Source: Oscillatoria sp. Prado101
GTDB lineage: Bacteria > Cyanobacteriota > Cyanobacteriia > Cyanobacteriales > Oscillatoriaceae
Direction: 5' to 3'
Assembly: GCA_025454445.1 (NCBI GenBank)
Contig: JALOOK010000240.1
Location: 1-7,290, forward strand
DNA length: 7,290 nucleotides
Shown here: piece by piece, positions 1 through 5,930 of the stretch
Layout: each line of letters starts with the position of its first letter
How positions within the stretch are numbered: the stretch's first letter is position 1
Notes under the pieces: generated by a model
Told to the model about the DNA's origin: nothing
Seen by the model: the letters and a program-made list of their open reading frames with translations, nothing else
Databases searched by the model: none
Position numbers and translations under genes: made by a program

Positions 1-143
1 GCCACCTGGACGCCACCGGCCACCACATCGGCCACTTCCTGAGCGATCTCCTGAACCACGCCCGGATCGATCCCGTACCCCAGGCTCCCCATCAGGGCTT
101 CACCACTCAGCTTCAGCAGAATCCGCCGATAAACTATACCCAT
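1..143 (-). CDS. pyrH: UMP kinase (PyrH), N-terminal part
   Basis: Uridylate kinase phosphorylates UMP to UDP with ATP in cytoplasmic de novo pyrimidine synthesis. Only the first 47 codons are in the window; the gene continues past the left edge. The start reads MGIVYRRILLKLSGEALMG, followed by a segment containing GYGIDP and QEIAQEV. KLSGEAL is the N-terminal phosphate-binding signature of bacterial UMP kinases in the amino acid kinase fold, and the GYGIDP extension is typical of the cyanobacterial form. The ATG at 143 is chosen because it places this segment at the usual N-terminal position. A purine-rich stretch (GGAGAGAG on the minus strand, 158-165) lies about 14 nt upstream, rather far for a ribosome binding site. 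In many bacteria pyrH is followed by frr, which would lie outside the window. The identification is secure; only the absolute start is slightly uncertain. Confidence 0.93.
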   Translation of the reverse strand, partial: MGIVYRRILLKLSGEALMGSLGYGIDPGVVQEIAQEVADVVAGGVQV

Positions 144-184
144 GATGCCGTGACTACTCTCTCCACTGAATTTCCCTCCACCAT

Positions 185-212
185 ACGATAGCAGTAGAGA
201 GGCATTTTGCAA
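185..212 (-). promoter_or_regulatory. Possible sigma70-type promoter of pyrH
   Basis: On the minus strand TTGCAA (207-212) and TATCGT (185-190) are separated by 16 bp, with the pyrH start about 42 bp further on. The -35 box is a fair match and the -10 box a weak one. This is a guess from spacing and composition only. Confidence 0.25.
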
Positions 213-220
213 CGGGCATT

Positions 221-241
221 GGGGATTGGGGATTGGGGATT
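221..241. repeat. Heptanucleotide tandem repeat
   Basis: Three perfect GGGGATT units stand in the gap between pyrH and the redoxin gene, with degenerate neighbours on both sides (a GGGCATT before and a GATTGGGCAT after). Short G-rich repeats of this type are scattered through intergenic DNA of filamentous cyanobacteria. No function can be read from it. Confidence 0.7.
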
Positions 242-308
242 GACGATTGGGCATCACGCATGCATGGCCATGCCCCACGCCGCCCGCCCCACCCCCCTGA
301 CACCTTGA

Positions 309-854
309 TTATTCCCGCCACTTCACCGAGCAGCCAATCGCTTCTGTGGACGAGAGCGTCACCGGCTTCCCACTGAGCAGCTGTTCGATGGCGTTGCGCA
401 AATAAGGCACCCGCACCGCTTTTGGGTCATTGGCGCTGTCGTCAATTTGCCCGTGGTAGCGCACTACGCCGGTCTTGTCCAGCAAAAATACCTCCGGCGT
501 TCTCTGCGCTCCAAAGCAGTGCGCCACATCCTGGGTGACGTCGCGGATGTAGGGGAAATTAAGCTGGTTCTTGGCGGCGAAGGTTTTCATATTCTCAAAG
601 CTGTCGTCGGGATACAGCTCGGCATCATTGGCGTTGATGCCTATCAAGGTTCCCCCTCGCTCTTGAAAATCCGCTTGGATCTGTTTGAGCCGGTCAATAT
701 ACAGGCCCACATAAGGGCAGTGATTGCACATGAACACCACGCCCACCGCTTGAAAATTTTCCAGATAGCGGGCTAAATGGTGTACCTTATCGTCAATTCC
801 AGGCAGTTCAAAATCTGGGGCGTAGCTATCTGCGGGAGTAGAGGTCATTTCCAT
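309..854 (-). CDS. Thioredoxin-like redoxin (AhpC/TSA-related, PRX-like1 type)
   Basis: This 181-residue protein has a thioredoxin fold of the redoxin/AhpC-TSA superfamily and probably acts as a cytoplasmic thiol-disulfide or peroxide-related protein; its exact substrate is unknown. From the ATG at 854, APDFELPG (about residues 12-19) is the usual first strand of peroxiredoxin-like proteins. MCNHCPYV carries the CxxC pair (Cys43 and Cys46), RTPEVFLLD gives the cis-proline (Pro120), and the end GCSVKW carries a conserved extra Cys (Cys175). There is no signal peptide. The reading frame stays open upstream to 911, but those extra residues do not look like the family, so a start at 854 or 848 is preferred; neither has a strong ribosome binding site. 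It lies 70 bp after the agmatinase stop on the same strand, so the two may be cotranscribed. The fold is certain, the reaction is not. Confidence 0.88.
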   Translation of the reverse strand: MEMTSTPADSYAPDFELPGIDDKVHHLARYLENFQAVGVVFMCNHCPYVGLYIDRLKQIQADFQERGGTLIGINANDAELYPDDSFENMKTFAAKNQLNFPYIRDVTQDVAHCFGAQRTPEVFLLDKTGVVRYHGQIDDSANDPKAVRVPYLRNAIEQLLSGKPVTLSSTEAIGCSVKWRE

Positions 855-924
855 AGAAGTTATATTGCCTAAGTGTGAATCACAATCAGGGGGAATCAAC
901 ACAGATCCCAAGCCTTGCCTATCC

Positions 925-1836
925 CTACCAACCTTGAGCTAACACTTGGTATCCTATTAGTTTATAGACCAATTTGGCCGCTGTGAATTCGGAAACGACA
1001 GAATCCACCACCGGCGCTAACTCCATGACATCGCACCCTATAACTTCGTGGGAGTCAAACACCCGCCGCAAGAAGGCTGTCAGGCTGTACCAATTCAACC
1101 CGCCCGGTTCTGGGGTGCCTACGCCCGGTATCAGAGTCGGGTCAAGTCCGTCGAGATCGATGGTCAAAAACACTCGTTTCGTCTGGATGCTGGCGAGTGC
1201 TCGCTCCATCCAATCTGGCTGGGTGACAATCTCCCGCGCCCGAATCACCGGCAGCTGTTTTTCTTTAATCAGGTCGGCTTCTTCTTTGCAAATACTGCGG
1301 ATGCCGATTTGCAGTGTGGGCAACCCCATGCCCACAATCCGGCGCATCACGCAGGCGTGGTTGTAGATTGACCCCTCGAACTCGTGGCGCAAATCTCCGT
1401 GGGCGTCGATTTGAACCACTGTGAAGGGTTCATCCCCATACGCTTGCCGGTAAGCTTCCACTACCCCTTGGGTGATGCTGTGTTCGCCACCTAAGGCGAT
1501 CACGAACTTGCCACCGGCAATCTGCTCTCGCACCGCTTGCTCAGTGACCCGCAGCATTTCCTCGGACGTCACCTTTTGGCCATTCCGGGTGTCTGCTACC
1601 GGGGGCAGCGTGTAAATCCCCACCTCTTCCGCGATTTCCCGGTCTAGCTCATCATCATAGCATTCCAGCTGTTGCGAGGCGTCCAGAATTGCCGCCGGCC
1701 CGTTTTGGCACCCTCGCCGGTAGGTGGTCGTCGCTTCGTAGGGGATGGGAAGGATTGCGAACAGCGCCTGATCGTAAGTCCATTGTACTTCAGAACCGAT
1801 GAAGGGCAGCAGAGCGGCAGGAGTTTGAACCGGCAT
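925..1836 (-). CDS. speB: Agmatinase-type ureohydrolase
   Basis: A 303-residue ureohydrolase of the arginase/agmatinase family, which uses a binuclear metal centre to split guanidino compounds; agmatinase makes putrescine and urea. All six expected metal ligands are visible: His119 in GGEHS, Asp144, His146 and Asp148 in DAHGDLR, and Asp227 and Asp229 in TIDLDGLDP. NHACVMRR and PGVGTPEPGG are further family signatures and favour agmatinase over arginase. The start at 1836 (MPVQTPAALLPF) gives the usual family length. The frame is open to 1953, but the extra N-terminal residues look non-coding and no good ribosome binding site is seen at either start. The redoxin gene follows on the same strand. 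Cyanobacterial paralogues annotated as agmatinase include guanidine hydrolase (Sll1077 type), which is longer at the N-terminus; the short form here fits agmatinase better, but substrate cannot be decided from sequence. Confidence 0.9.
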   Translation of the reverse strand: MPVQTPAALLPFIGSEVQWTYDQALFAILPIPYEATTTYRRGCQNGPAAILDASQQLECYDDELDREIAEEVGIYTLPPVADTRNGQKVTSEEMLRVTEQAVREQIAGGKFVIALGGEHSITQGVVEAYRQAYGDEPFTVVQIDAHGDLRHEFEGSIYNHACVMRRIVGMGLPTLQIGIRSICKEEADLIKEKQLPVIRAREIVTQPDWMERALASIQTKRVFLTIDLDGLDPTLIPGVGTPEPGGLNWYSLTAFLRRVFDSHEVIGCDVMELAPVVDSVVSEFTAAKLVYKLIGYQVLAQGW

Positions 1837-1871
1837 GTCAGAATTCAACTTAAAAGAGTTGCAACATTCAG

Positions 1872-1886
1872 ATCCTGACACAGGAT
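1872..1886. promoter_or_regulatory. Inverted repeat upstream of the agmatinase start
   Basis: ATCCTG and CAGGAT form a perfect 6-bp inverted repeat with an ACA spacer, about 36 bp upstream of the chosen agmatinase start. It could be an operator or a small leader hairpin, or simply chance. No promoter boxes around it are convincing. Confidence 0.25.
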
Positions 1887-2014
1887 GGGTGCCGGTGGCA
1901 CACCCAGCAAGCGCGGGAACCGGCAGCATTTTTGGATATCTCCCCCATCCCAACTTCCGATCAGCACACCGGCACCCTTAACCCCAACAAGTGGGCGGCT
2001 CCCCACCGGTGGCC

Positions 2015-2047
2015 AGAAACCGGGTTTCTTTAAGAAACCCGGTTTCT
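2015..2047. repeat. 33-bp near-perfect palindrome
   Basis: Two 16-bp arms (2015-2030 and 2032-2047) are exact reverse complements around a single T. Each arm is itself an imperfect palindrome built on AGAAACCGGGTTTCTT, so the element can fold as one long hairpin or two short ones. The AAACCGGGTTTC motif is a widely dispersed repeat in Oscillatoriales genomes (family knowledge, not checked). It lies beyond the 5' end of the agmatinase gene and is not followed by a T-run in either direction, so it is not an obvious terminator. Confidence 0.85.
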
Positions 2048-2057
2048 TCTCTCCCTC

Positions 2058-2636
2058 GCCCGCCAATTTTATAATCTCCGGAAGAAAGCATACCTACAAA
2101 ACCCGTCTAAAGCCGCCTTTTACAAAGACCGTTTAATCGGATATTAGCCAAAATTCCTGCCGGTTTACCCAGCCGGTGCCTGCAAGTGGGGCGTCACGGC
2201 CCGGTGAATTATGGATTTAGCCCCGTTTTTCCCAATTTCAATAAGTTTTGCTTATCAATTGCCGGTCGGGAGAGTCGGGGACATGGGGATTTGGGGGGCG
2301 TCAGGCCCGCAAATTGCGCAATATCCGGAAGAAAGCATATATACAAAACCCGTCAAAAGGCGTGTTTTACAAAGACCGTTTAATCGGATGTTAGCCGAAA
2401 TTACTGCCGGTTTACCCAGCCGGAGCCGGCAAGTGGGGCGTCAGGGCGGGGTGAATTATGGATTTAGCCTGGGTTTTCCCAATTTCAATAAGTTTTGCTT
2501 ATCAATTGCCGGTCGGGAGTGCCGGGGAGATGGGGATTTGGGGGCGGGACGCCCGCAAATGGCATAATATCCGGAAGAAAGCATATATACAAAACCCGTC
2601 TGAAGTCGTGTTTTATAAAGACCGTTCAATCGGAAT
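2058..2636. repeat. Tandem repeat, about 247-bp unit, 2.3 copies
   Basis: Copy 1 runs about 2058-2304, copy 2 about 2305-2550, and copy 3 is cut after about 86 bp (2551-2636). The spacing was measured on CCGGAAGAAAGCAT, found at 2078, 2325 and 2571 (periods 247 and 246). Other conserved blocks are ACAAAACCCGTC, GACCGTTTAATCGG, GGTTTACCCAGCCGG, GAATTATGGATTTAGCC and CAATAAGTTTTGCTTATC. Copies differ mainly by substitutions with a few indels. Because one period is not a multiple of three and short frames differ between copies, coding is unlikely. Small hairpins occur inside the unit, for example ATAAG-TTTTG-CTTAT, and GCGGG-ACG-CCCGC at 2544-2556. No tRNA, rRNA or recognised ncRNA family was seen. 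Confidence 0.9.
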
Positions 2637-2719
2637 ACGCTGTAAGTGCCGGCGGGCGCGATAAACAGTTAGGCTTTTAAGCCGCTTGTGCGGGAAAGGA
2701 GGCAGAGCCGACCTTGGGG

Positions 2720-2744
2720 CGTTCCCAGGCGGAGCCTGGGAACG
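2720..2744. repeat. 11-bp-arm hairpin repeat
   Basis: CGTTCCCAGGC (2720-2730) and GCCTGGGAACG (2734-2744) are exact inverted repeats around GGA. A related element built on GCGTTCCC occurs at 3958-3979. This is a typical dispersed hairpin of cyanobacterial intergenic DNA; no T-run follows. Confidence 0.85.
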
Positions 2745-2749
2745 AGGGG

Positions 2750-2838
2750 AACTACAAACCTTTGGGCGCTCAGCCCAACTACAAACTTTGGGCGCTCAGC
2801 CCAACTACAAACTTTGGGCGCTCAGCCCAACTACAAAC
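2750..2838. repeat. 26-bp tandem array with hairpin core
   Basis: AACTACAAAC starts at 2750, 2777, 2803 and 2829, giving a 26-bp period (27 for the first because of one extra C). Between these copies lie TTTGGGC and GCCCAA, which pair as a short stem around GCTCA. The same GCCCAACTAC core returns in the array at 6089-6274. The 26-bp period shifts the reading frame in each unit, so the array is not a peptide repeat. Confidence 0.9.
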
Positions 2839-2899
2839 ATGATCCGAGGGGATTCGGGGTTCTGCAAGAGTGCCGGCTCTGCCCTGGCGGCGAATTTTA

Positions 2900-2913
2900 T
2901 TACAAAATGTTAA
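2900..2913 (+). promoter_or_regulatory. Imperfect palindrome upstream of the hydrolase
   Basis: TTACAAAATGTTAA stands 41 bp before the hydrolase start within TTTTATTACAAAATG. It resembles the perfect palindrome TTACAAATTGTAA found upstream of both lipoprotein leader copies (4129-4141 and 5467-5479). It may be an upstream promoter element or a regulator site. No clear -35/-10 pair accompanies it here. Confidence 0.3.
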
Positions 2914-2954
2914 GTAAAGTGGGCTATTGCCACTAGCCATCTAAGCGAAATACC

Positions 2955-3887
2955 ATGACTGTTTCTCCTGCAACCGCCTCAGCTGACCCCACCGGCACCG
3001 GCACCCAAACCTGGATTTGGCGGGGGTTCCCCATCTGCTACCAGAGCCAAGGCCACACTGGGCCGGCTGTTGTCCTCGTGCACGGGTTTGGTGCCTCTTG
3101 GGGGCACTGGCGGAAGAACCTGCCGGTGCTGGCAAAATCTTGCCGCGTCTATGCCATTGATTTAATCGGTTTTGGCGGTTCTGCCAAACCGCTTCCCGGC
3201 GTCGAGATGTCCTACACGTTTGAAACCTGGGGGCAGCAAATTGCCGATTTCTGCCGGCAAGTTGCCGGTGGGCCAGTTTTCCTCGTCGGCAATTCCATTG
3301 GCTGTGTCGCCGTCATGCAAGCTGCAGTGGACAATCCCGATATCGCTCTGGGGGTTGCCATGCTCAACTGCTCCCTGCGACTGCTGCACGATCGCCGGCG
3401 GGCTGAGCTGCCCTTCTACAGGCGCATCGGCGCACCAATAGCACAAAAAATCCTAAACGTCAAGTGGGTCAGTCAACTATTTTTCAACCGGCTGGCGACA
3501 CCGGCAACGGTGCGGAAGATATTGCTGCAAGCGTACAGGCGTCAAGAAGCGGTGACGGATGAGCTGGTGGAAATCCTCTTAGCACCGGCGAAGGATATGG
3601 GCGCGGTGGATGTATTTGTGGCATTTACCAGTTACTCCCAAGGACCGCTACCGGAGGACTTATTGCCTATATTACCGTGTCCGGCACTGATTGTGTGGGG
3701 AGCGGAAGATCCGTGGGAGCCGGTGGAGTTGGGGAAAGAGTTTGCCAAGTTCCCCACAGTTGAGAAGTTTATCACATTGGAGGGGGTGGGGCACTGTCCC
3801 CAGGATGAAGCGCCGGAGTTGGTGAATCCGATTTTGCAGGAGTGGATTTTGCAGAAGTCCGCCACCCCAGTTGCGCCAATGAATTGA
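2955..3887 (+). CDS. Alpha/beta hydrolase, plastid pheophytinase-like group
   Basis: A 310-residue alpha/beta-hydrolase-fold protein with a complete catalytic triad in sight: nucleophile Ser114 in GNSIG, acid Asp252 in WGAEDPWEP, and His280 in VGHCPQDE. HGFG (residues 43-46) supplies the oxyanion-hole region, and DLIGFGGSAKP (69-79) is the usual following loop. A helical cap segment (about 140-230) contains SLRLLHDRRR and DELVEILL. WRGFPICYQ, YTFETWG, GAVDVF and GPLPEDLLP match, from memory, plant chloroplast hydrolases of the pheophytinase group, which suggests an ester substrate related to chlorophyll or lipid; this is inference. There is no signal peptide. ATG 2955 is the first in-frame start that fits the family; its ribosome binding site is weak. 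The gene stands alone, between two repeat-rich regions. Confidence 0.9.
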   Translation: MTVSPATASADPTGTGTQTWIWRGFPICYQSQGHTGPAVVLVHGFGASWGHWRKNLPVLAKSCRVYAIDLIGFGGSAKPLPGVEMSYTFETWGQQIADFCRQVAGGPVFLVGNSIGCVAVMQAAVDNPDIALGVAMLNCSLRLLHDRRRAELPFYRRIGAPIAQKILNVKWVSQLFFNRLATPATVRKILLQAYRRQEAVTDELVEILLAPAKDMGAVDVFVAFTSYSQGPLPEDLLPILPCPALIVWGAEDPWEPVELGKEFAKFPTVEKFITLEGVGHCPQDEAPELVNPILQEWILQKSATPVAPMN

Positions 3888-4100
3888 GTTTAGTTTGACC
3901 GGCTTTGTGATAGAGTGGGGTGAGCGGGGGAGCGAGGGAGCGGGGCAGTAACTCGTAGCGTTCCCGCGCGAGGGAACGCACCCTACCCCGGGCGAAACTG
4001 TTTATTGCGATAAAATCACAAGAGTCTCCATCTTTTCCCCTTCTTTCCCCCTTCCAATGCCCAGGCTCGGTGGGGGATGAGGGGTTGCAAAAGCGGGACA
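3888..4100. other. Intergenic DNA with one dispersed hairpin
   Basis: No credible gene is seen between the hydrolase stop and the first leader copy; with the leader, the gene-free stretch is about 340 bp. It holds a purine-rich stretch with repeated GGGAGCG (about 3921-3946), the hairpin at 3958-3979, and a pyrimidine-rich tract (about 4027-4056). No terminator with a T-run was found after the hydrolase. Confidence 0.6.
3958..3979. repeat. 8-bp-arm hairpin repeat
   Basis: GCGTTCCC and GGGAACGC pair around GCGCGA. The arm sequence GTTCCC is shared with the hairpin at 2720-2744, so the two are probably members of one dispersed family. It lies 71 bp after the hydrolase stop and lacks a T-run. 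Confidence 0.8.
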
Positions 4101-4292
4101 ATCCCTGCCGGCACATCGGGAAACTTTATTACAAATTGTAACCGTCATCTAGACAGAGCCGGTGGGGTGTGATAGAATCGAGAGCGAAAAAGTTTAAAAC
4201 TTAACTGTCGAGTGGTGCCGGGGGGAAGAATGGAGTATTCGCGGTGGGGTGTTGCCGGTGGGCTGGTGGCTGTATCTCTGATCAGCTGTGCG
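4101..4292 (+). repeat. Duplicated promoter/lipoprotein-leader block, copy 1
   Basis: This 192-bp block matches 5439-5630 without indels at a constant offset of 1338 bp; I count 10 substitutions by eye (about 95% identity). It contains the palindrome TTACAAATTGTAA, a sigma70-type promoter, the untranslated leader, the start codon and the first 20 codons, up to the lipobox Cys. Homology stops just after that Cys, where the two downstream sequences become unrelated. Confidence 0.92.
4129..4178 (+). promoter_or_regulatory. Promoter with upstream palindrome, copy 1
   Basis: TAGACA (4150-4155) and TAGAAT (4173-4178) are spaced by 17 bp, and TG stands one base before the -10 box as in an extended -10. 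The perfect palindrome TTACAAATTGTAA (4129-4141) ends 8 bp upstream of the -35 box, a position suited to an activator site or UP-like element. All of these elements are identical in the second copy. The lipoprotein start lies about 52 bp downstream of the -10 box. Confidence 0.6.
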
Positions 4293-4421
4293 CCCAAAAC
4301 GGCAGAAGACGGGTTGAAGGAAGCCAATGATTTGTATATTGCCCAGCGCTAAGACGAGGCGATTAGCACTTATGCCTGGGCGATTGAGATTGAGCCAGAC
4401 CATGCGTCCCCGTGGACGTGA
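4230..4421 (+). pseudogene. Broken TPR lipoprotein remnant
   Basis: The ATG at 4230 opens a lipoprotein signal peptide (MEYSRWGV, hydrophobic core, lipobox LISC with Cys20) followed by 20 more residues and a TAA at 4350. Reading on in the same frame after the stop gives DEAISTYAWAIEIEPDH, which together with ANDLYIAQR before it forms one almost complete tetratricopeptide repeat. The TAA stands exactly where this TPR expects Tyr (TAT or TAC), so one substitution explains it. The frame ends at TGA 4419-4421, where TPR similarity stops and unrelated DNA begins. The parent was probably an exported lipoprotein with a TPR domain, perhaps of the trypsin-TPR type, with the protease part deleted. A 40-residue secreted lipopeptide could still be made. 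It is the gene-side extension of leader copy 1. Confidence 0.75.
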
Positions 4422-4537
4422 TGCGACCGGCGCTCTTCCAATCCTTAGCCCAGTCGTCAATCTGCAACGCAGACATCCCCCGCGCACCCCTCACCAAAGG
4501 GATACCCATCAACCGGATTTTATTTCATCTCAACTCC
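4422..4537. other. Unassigned DNA before the methyltransferase
   Basis: No plus-strand gene is seen here. On the minus strand 4417-4518 reads without a stop as a protein-like segment including MGIPLVRGARGMSALQ and DDWAKDWKSAGRI, bounded by a TGA (4525-4527) upstream. It may be another gene fragment, but I do not recognise the family and it could be chance. Confidence 0.3.
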
Positions 4538-4542
4538 AGGAG
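4538..4542 (+). promoter_or_regulatory. Ribosome binding site of the methyltransferase
   Basis: AGGAG lies 9 bp before ATG 4552. It is the clearest Shine-Dalgarno sequence in the window and fixes the start of the methyltransferase gene. Confidence 0.75.
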
Positions 4543-4551
4543 TCGTAATTC

Positions 4552-5271
4552 ATGGTCGTGCAAGCCTCATGGCTCAAATATCAGCTTCTCAATGCCCTAC
4601 AACAGGTTGGCCTCCGTCGTGACAGTCAACTCAAACAACACCTCATCCAAACCGGGCGCACCCGCTGGCTCGATATCGGCGGCACAACCGACTCCTTTGC
4701 CGAGGGGTTTATGTGCCTGAATATGTTCCCCGTGGATGCCATTCCCGCCGAATTTTCCGAGCAGTATTATTCCGCCGATTTAGACCATTTAGACACCCTC
4801 AATCCGGAAGACTTTGGGCAGTTCGATCTCGTGCGAATGCAGCATGTTTTTGAACATTTTAGTTTTGAAAATGGCGTTACACTGCTCAAATTCTGCGCCC
4901 AATTACTGAAGCCCGACGGCTATTTCTTGATGACTGTTCCCGATCTCCGCATCCATGTCAGCGGGTATTTAAGCCAGTATCGACAAATGAAATTCTTTTC
5001 CGACTATGCCAAGTTGAGGGTCCCCGACGATGCCCCCGCGAGTTTCATTTTTTCGATCCACGCCCACCAAACCGGCTACGCTCCCGAAGAAATACCCGGC
5101 CAGGTTCATAAGTGGTGCTACGACTACGAAGGCTTAAAATATCAATTCAACCAAGTCAAGAGTTTTAAACATCTCAAACGCATCGACCTCCTCGACTCCT
5201 GGGCTGAAATTCCCTTCACTCACAATCGCCCCCTAGAAGACCTCTGTGTGATTGCACAGAAACAGGGTTAG
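4552..5271 (+). CDS. Class I SAM-dependent methyltransferase
   Basis: A 239-residue protein of the Methyltransf_11/23 type. Motif I is WLDIGGTTDSF (39-49), a variant of the usual DxGxGxG loop with Thr-Thr in place of the last glycines. Asp76/Asp78 in YYSADLDHL (73-81) may be the acidic end of strand beta-2. FDLVRMQHVFEHF (91-103) is the motif of strand beta-4 and the following helix, with the EH common in methyltransferases acting on small molecules or sugars. LLKPDGYFLMTVPDL (118-132) is the post-III segment. The C-terminus has THNRPLEDLCVIAQK, as in cyanobacterial proteins encoded near glycosyltransferases. There are no membrane segments. The acceptor is unknown. It stands alone between two pseudogene remnants. 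Its base use looks different from its neighbours, with few TGCCGG/CCGGCA words, which may indicate transfer, but this is an impression only. Confidence 0.87.
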   Translation: MVVQASWLKYQLLNALQQVGLRRDSQLKQHLIQTGRTRWLDIGGTTDSFAEGFMCLNMFPVDAIPAEFSEQYYSADLDHLDTLNPEDFGQFDLVRMQHVFEHFSFENGVTLLKFCAQLLKPDGYFLMTVPDLRIHVSGYLSQYRQMKFFSDYAKLRVPDDAPASFIFSIHAHQTGYAPEEIPGQVHKWCYDYEGLKYQFNQVKSFKHLKRIDLLDSWAEIPFTHNRPLEDLCVIAQKQG

Positions 5272-5357
5272 ATGGAGTTCCACAAGACAGGCGGAATTTT
5301 AAATGGACAGGCGGGACAGCATGGGTGTCAACTTAATCAAAACCCTGAGAACGGATA

Positions 5358-5375
5358 GCGGGCAGGGATGCCCGC
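5358..5375. repeat. 7-bp-arm hairpin repeat
   Basis: GCGGGCA and TGCCCGC pair around GGGA and are followed by ACTACGGG. It lies 87 bp after the methyltransferase stop. Without a T-run it is better seen as a dispersed hairpin repeat than as a classical terminator. Confidence 0.8.
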
Positions 5376-5438
5376 ACTACGGGAATGATTGGATTGTTGG
5401 GAGTGCGAGCATCAGTTCGACAAGCTCACTGCATCGCT

Positions 5439-5630
5439 ATCCCTGCCGGCACATCGGGAAACTTTATTACAAATTGTAACCGGCATCTAGACAGAGCCGG
5501 TGGGGTGTGATAGAATCGAGATCGAGAAAGTTGAAAATTTAACTGTCGCGTGGTGCCGGGGGGAAGAATGGAGTATTCGCGGTGGGGTGTTGCCTGTGGG
5601 CTGGTGGCTTTATCTCTGAGCGGCTGTGCG
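5439..5630 (+). repeat. Duplicated promoter/lipoprotein-leader block, copy 2
   Basis: Second copy of the block at 4101-4292, with the same order of palindrome, promoter, leader and 20 signal-peptide codons. Substitutions cluster in the AT-rich part between promoter and start codon and near the end of the signal peptide; the 37 bp around the start codon are identical. Upstream of the block (ATCGCT here, GGGACA in copy 1) there is no similarity. Confidence 0.92.
5467..5516 (+). promoter_or_regulatory. Promoter with upstream palindrome, copy 2
   Basis: TTACAAATTGTAA (5467-5479), TAGACA (5488-5493) and TAGAAT (5511-5516) repeat the first copy exactly, with the same 17-bp spacer and extended -10 TG. 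Two nearly identical promoters both driving damaged genes suggest that the block was intact when it was duplicated. Confidence 0.6.
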
Positions 5631-5930
5631 CTGAAACCGGAAACAATCGCGGAGAGAGTCAAACCGGGTGTAGTTCTGATAAACTACCAATTCACGCGGG
5701 GGAACGGCACCGGCTTTTTCGTGCCGGGGGAACCGGGAGTCTGCACGGTACTGACGGCGCGGCATGTGGTGGCAAGCAGCCAGAACTTGCAGGTGCAAAC
5801 CGAAGACGGAATATTCCATAAAATGGCAATTTATTCGCAGCGCTTATTAGGCGTCCAATCATCGCCCAAAGTGGACACCATTTTCAGCCAAGGCTTTCTC
5901 CCCTTATCGTGGCGGTACATCACGGTATAG
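5568..5930 (+). pseudogene. Truncated trypsin-like serine protease lipoprotein
   Basis: From ATG 5568 the frame gives a signal peptide with lipobox LSGC (Cys20), then KPETIAERVKPGVVLINYQ, GNGTGFFV (46-52) and CTVLTARHVV (59-68). This is the N-terminal part of an HtrA/trypsin-like domain, with His66 as catalytic His. Family resemblance ends near residue 85 (HKMA). The remaining 35 residues to the TAG at 5930 are not protease-like and are antisense to a COP23-like remnant. The catalytic Asp and Ser are absent, so a protease cannot be made. Intact relatives, as I recall them, are membrane-anchored lipoproteins of about the trypsin-plus-TPR architecture. A GTG at 5550 would add six residues, but ATG 5568 starts the signal peptide shared with copy 1. 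Confidence 0.8.

Noticed and set aside
974..1371. Plus-strand frames opposite the agmatinase gene
   Set aside because: They are antisense to a clearly conserved enzyme and show no family features.
1845..2066. 73-residue minus-strand frame with KKPGFLKKPGF
   Set aside because: It is a translation of the 33-bp palindrome, not a conserved protein.
2211..2680. Plus-strand frames of 61-118 residues inside the 247-bp repeat
   Set aside because: Frames differ between repeat copies and do not resemble known proteins.
3958..3979. Rho-independent terminator of the hydrolase
   Set aside because: The hairpin has no following T-run and belongs to a dispersed repeat family also found at 2720-2744.
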